Source: Roseobacter sp.
GTDB taxonomy: Bacteria; Pseudomonadota; Alphaproteobacteria; Rhodobacterales; Rhodobacteraceae
Direction: 5' to 3'
NCBI GenBank assembly: GCA_024636425.1
Contig: JAGXHB010000187.1
Location: forward strand, 1 to 24,459
Length of the DNA stretch: 24,459 bases
This document shows positions 23,050-24,459 of this stretch, piece by piece. How positions within the stretch are numbered: the first letter of the stretch is position 1; every line of letters begins with the position of its first letter. The notes under the pieces were generated by a model. It did not search any database. It worked only from the letters and a program-made list of their open reading frames with translations, and was not told where the DNA came from. The translations under genes were made by a program, and so were the position numbers.

Positions 23050-23871
23050 ATGGCAGCGCGTGCGCTTTGGAAAGGCCAGTTGCGCCTTTCGCTCGTCTCG
23101 ATTCCGGTGGAGCTTTTCTCCGCGACCCGTCGCGCTAGTAAAATCTCTTTCAGGCAGATTCATCAACCCTCGGGCAAGAGGGTCCGGTATGAAAAGACCG
23201 TCGCCGGTATTGGCCCCATAGACACAGATGATATCGTCAAAGGATATGAGGTCGGCGACGACGAGTATATTCTGCTTGATCCTGACGAAATCGACGCGGT
23301 GAAACTGGAGACAAAGAAAACACTCGAACTTGTTCAGTTCGTTGGTGCCTGCGAGATCTCTCCGATCTATTTCGACAAACCCTATTACCTCGTGCCAACC
23401 GATGATCTGGCCGAAGATGCCTACCGCGTTGTGCGCGATGCCCTGCGCGCCAGTGACAAGGTGGGGATCGGTCAGATTATACTGCGCGGAAAGGAATATC
23501 TTGCCGCAATCCGTCCCTGCGGGGATGGTTTGCTGCTCGAAACCCTGCACTATGCAGATGAACTGCGCGACGCCGAGCCGATGTTCAACGAGATCAAGGA
23601 CGCAAAAACCGACAAGGAATTGCTTGAGGTTGCGACCACGCTGATCGACCGCAAAACCGCGCCCTTTGATGCGGCAAGCTATTCCGACAGTTACGCAGAA
23701 GCGCTGCGTGATCTGTTGGAGGCGAAACAGAAGAACAAAAAAACGCCGCGCGTGTCGACGTCGGACGATAGCTGGGGCGGCAAAGGCGAAAACGTCGTCG
23801 ATCTGATGGCCGCGCTCAAGGAAAGCGTGAAAACCACCGAGAAGAAGAAGCCTAAAAGAAAAGCATCGTAA
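23050..23871 (+). CDS. ku: Ku, DNA end-binding protein of bacterial NHEJ
   Basis: 273 residues, the usual length of bacterial Ku. The opening ARALWKGQLRLSLVSIPVEL, the segment SFRQIHQPSGKRVRYEK and the ring-domain stretch YYLVPTDDLAEDAYRVVRDA are hallmark Ku sequences. The C-terminus is rich in Lys (TEKKKPKRKAS), the basic tail that contacts DNA and recruits LigD. The homodimer rings double-strand ends and brings in the ligase. AAGGAGG precedes ATG 23050. The stop overlaps the ligD start by one base (TAATG), so the two are translationally coupled. Confidence 0.96.
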   Translation: MAARALWKGQLRLSLVSIPVELFSATRRASKISFRQIHQPSGKRVRYEKTVAGIGPIDTDDIVKGYEVGDDEYILLDPDEIDAVKLETKKTLELVQFVGACEISPIYFDKPYYLVPTDDLAEDAYRVVRDALRASDKVGIGQIILRGKEYLAAIRPCGDGLLLETLHYADELRDAEPMFNEIKDAKTDKELLEVATTLIDRKTAPFDAASYSDSYAEALRDLLEAKQKNKKTPRVSTSDDSWGGKGENVVDLMAALKESVKTTEKKKPKRKAS

Positions 23872-24459
23872 TGGGACGGGCGGCGGACAAGCTGGCTGAA
23901 TACAACGCCCGACGCGATTTTGACAATACGGGCGAGCCTGCTGGGAAAATGGCAAAGGCACGCCGAACGGGACTGAAGTTTCTGGTCCAGAAGCACGACG
24001 CGACCCGTTTGCATTACGACTTCCGCCTCGAATGGGACGGCGTCCTGCTGAGCTGGGCTGTCACGAAGGGGCCAAGCGCTGATCCGGGCGAGAAACGGCT
24101 GGCCGTGCGGACCGAAGATCATCCGCTATCTTATGGCGATTTCGAAGGAACAATCCCCAAGGGTGCCTATGGCGGCGGCACGGTGATGCTATGGGATCAA
24201 GGCAGCTGGCAACCCGAAGGCGACCCTGATCAAGGGCTGAAAGACGGCAAGCTGAAATTCACACTTCAAGGGCAGCGGATGCAGGGTGGTTGGGCTCTGG
24301 TGCGGATGCGGGGCAAGGGAAAGCGCGAGAATTGGCTGCTGATCAAACACCGGGACGATTATGCCACGGACGCGCCTGACGGGCTGACCGAAAGCGCTTC
24401 GACCTCGATCACGACGGGGCGTGAGATGGCGGCAATTGCCAAGAGTGCCCCAGCGAAGG
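23871..24459 (+). CDS. ligD: ATP-dependent DNA ligase LigD, N-terminal part (3' end outside window)
   Basis: From ATG 23871 the frame stays open to the window end, 196 codons. It encodes the LigD 3'-phosphoesterase domain. H42 and H48, D50, R52 (KHDATRLHYDFRLEWDG) and H84 fall at the same numbers as the metal and catalytic residues of Pseudomonas aeruginosa LigD. GTIPKGAYGGGTVMLWDQG is also family-typical. This domain trims 3' ends before sealing. The ligase and polymerase domains should follow beyond the window, and their presence and order cannot be seen. Overlap with ku argues for a coupled two-gene NHEJ unit. Confidence 0.93.
   Translation, partial: MGRAADKLAEYNARRDFDNTGEPAGKMAKARRTGLKFLVQKHDATRLHYDFRLEWDGVLLSWAVTKGPSADPGEKRLAVRTEDHPLSYGDFEGTIPKGAYGGGTVMLWDQGSWQPEGDPDQGLKDGKLKFTLQGQRMQGGWALVRMRGKGKRENWLLIKHRDDYATDAPDGLTESASTSITTGREMAAIAKSAPAK

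Noticed and set aside
1..24459. CRISPR arrays, tRNA or rRNA genes, riboswitches, phage genes
   Set aside because: Reading through the window showed no regularly spaced repeats, no tRNA- or rRNA-like sequence and no phage structural or integrase genes. A covariance-model scan was not possible here.

Overview
The window looks like chromosomal DNA of a marine alphaproteobacterium, most likely the Rhodobacteraceae (roseobacter group). The grounds are moderately high GC, protein families and wording typical of that group, and no phage or plasmid backbone genes. The genus cannot be fixed from the sequence.

Layout. (1) 1-2140: the last 21 codons of a DUF305-type protein, then a minus-strand sbtA-sbtB pair (Na+/bicarbonate transporter and its PII-like regulator), then a truncated IS transposase start with a strong RNA hairpin ahead of it. 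(2) 2204-4461: an intact acetolactate-synthase-type TPP enzyme, followed by a gene graveyard: an aldehyde dehydrogenase reduced to its two ends, a chemotaxis-receptor scrap and the start of an unidentified protein. (3) 4717-13876: a stress block. It holds a membrane-anchored hypothetical protein, a 48-residue highly charged mini-protein, an FAD/NAD(P)-binding protein, otsA divergent from otsB-GH15 glucoamylase/trehalase, and a large-subunit KatE-type catalase. (4) 13926-22253: a minus-strand peptide-type ABC import operon ending in a GhrA-like 2-hydroxyacid dehydrogenase, divergent from an XRE-cupin regulator and an FAD amine/amino-acid oxidase. (5) 22265-24459: a DUF421 membrane protein divergent from ku-ligD (bacterial NHEJ); ligD runs off the window.

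How it fits together. The most striking pattern is a repeated promoter signature, GGAAC-N17-CGTT, the consensus of the alphaproteobacterial general stress response sigma factor EcfG. It occurs exactly ahead of the catalase, ku and the 48-residue ORF. Near matches lie ahead of otsA, the hypothetical membrane protein, the FAD/NAD(P) protein and DUF421. This suggests one stress regulon covering peroxide removal, trehalose, DNA end joining and several unknown proteins. No sigma factor, phyR or nepR is in the window, so the assignment rests on the sites alone.

The ABC/XRE-cupin/FAD-oxidase/GhrA block reads as a separate catabolic module. Import of an amine or N-substituted amino acid, FAD-dependent oxidation and reduction of the released 2-oxo acid is an inference. 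The divergent control region carries a 13-bp repeated palindrome-like site whose two copies are 105 bp apart.
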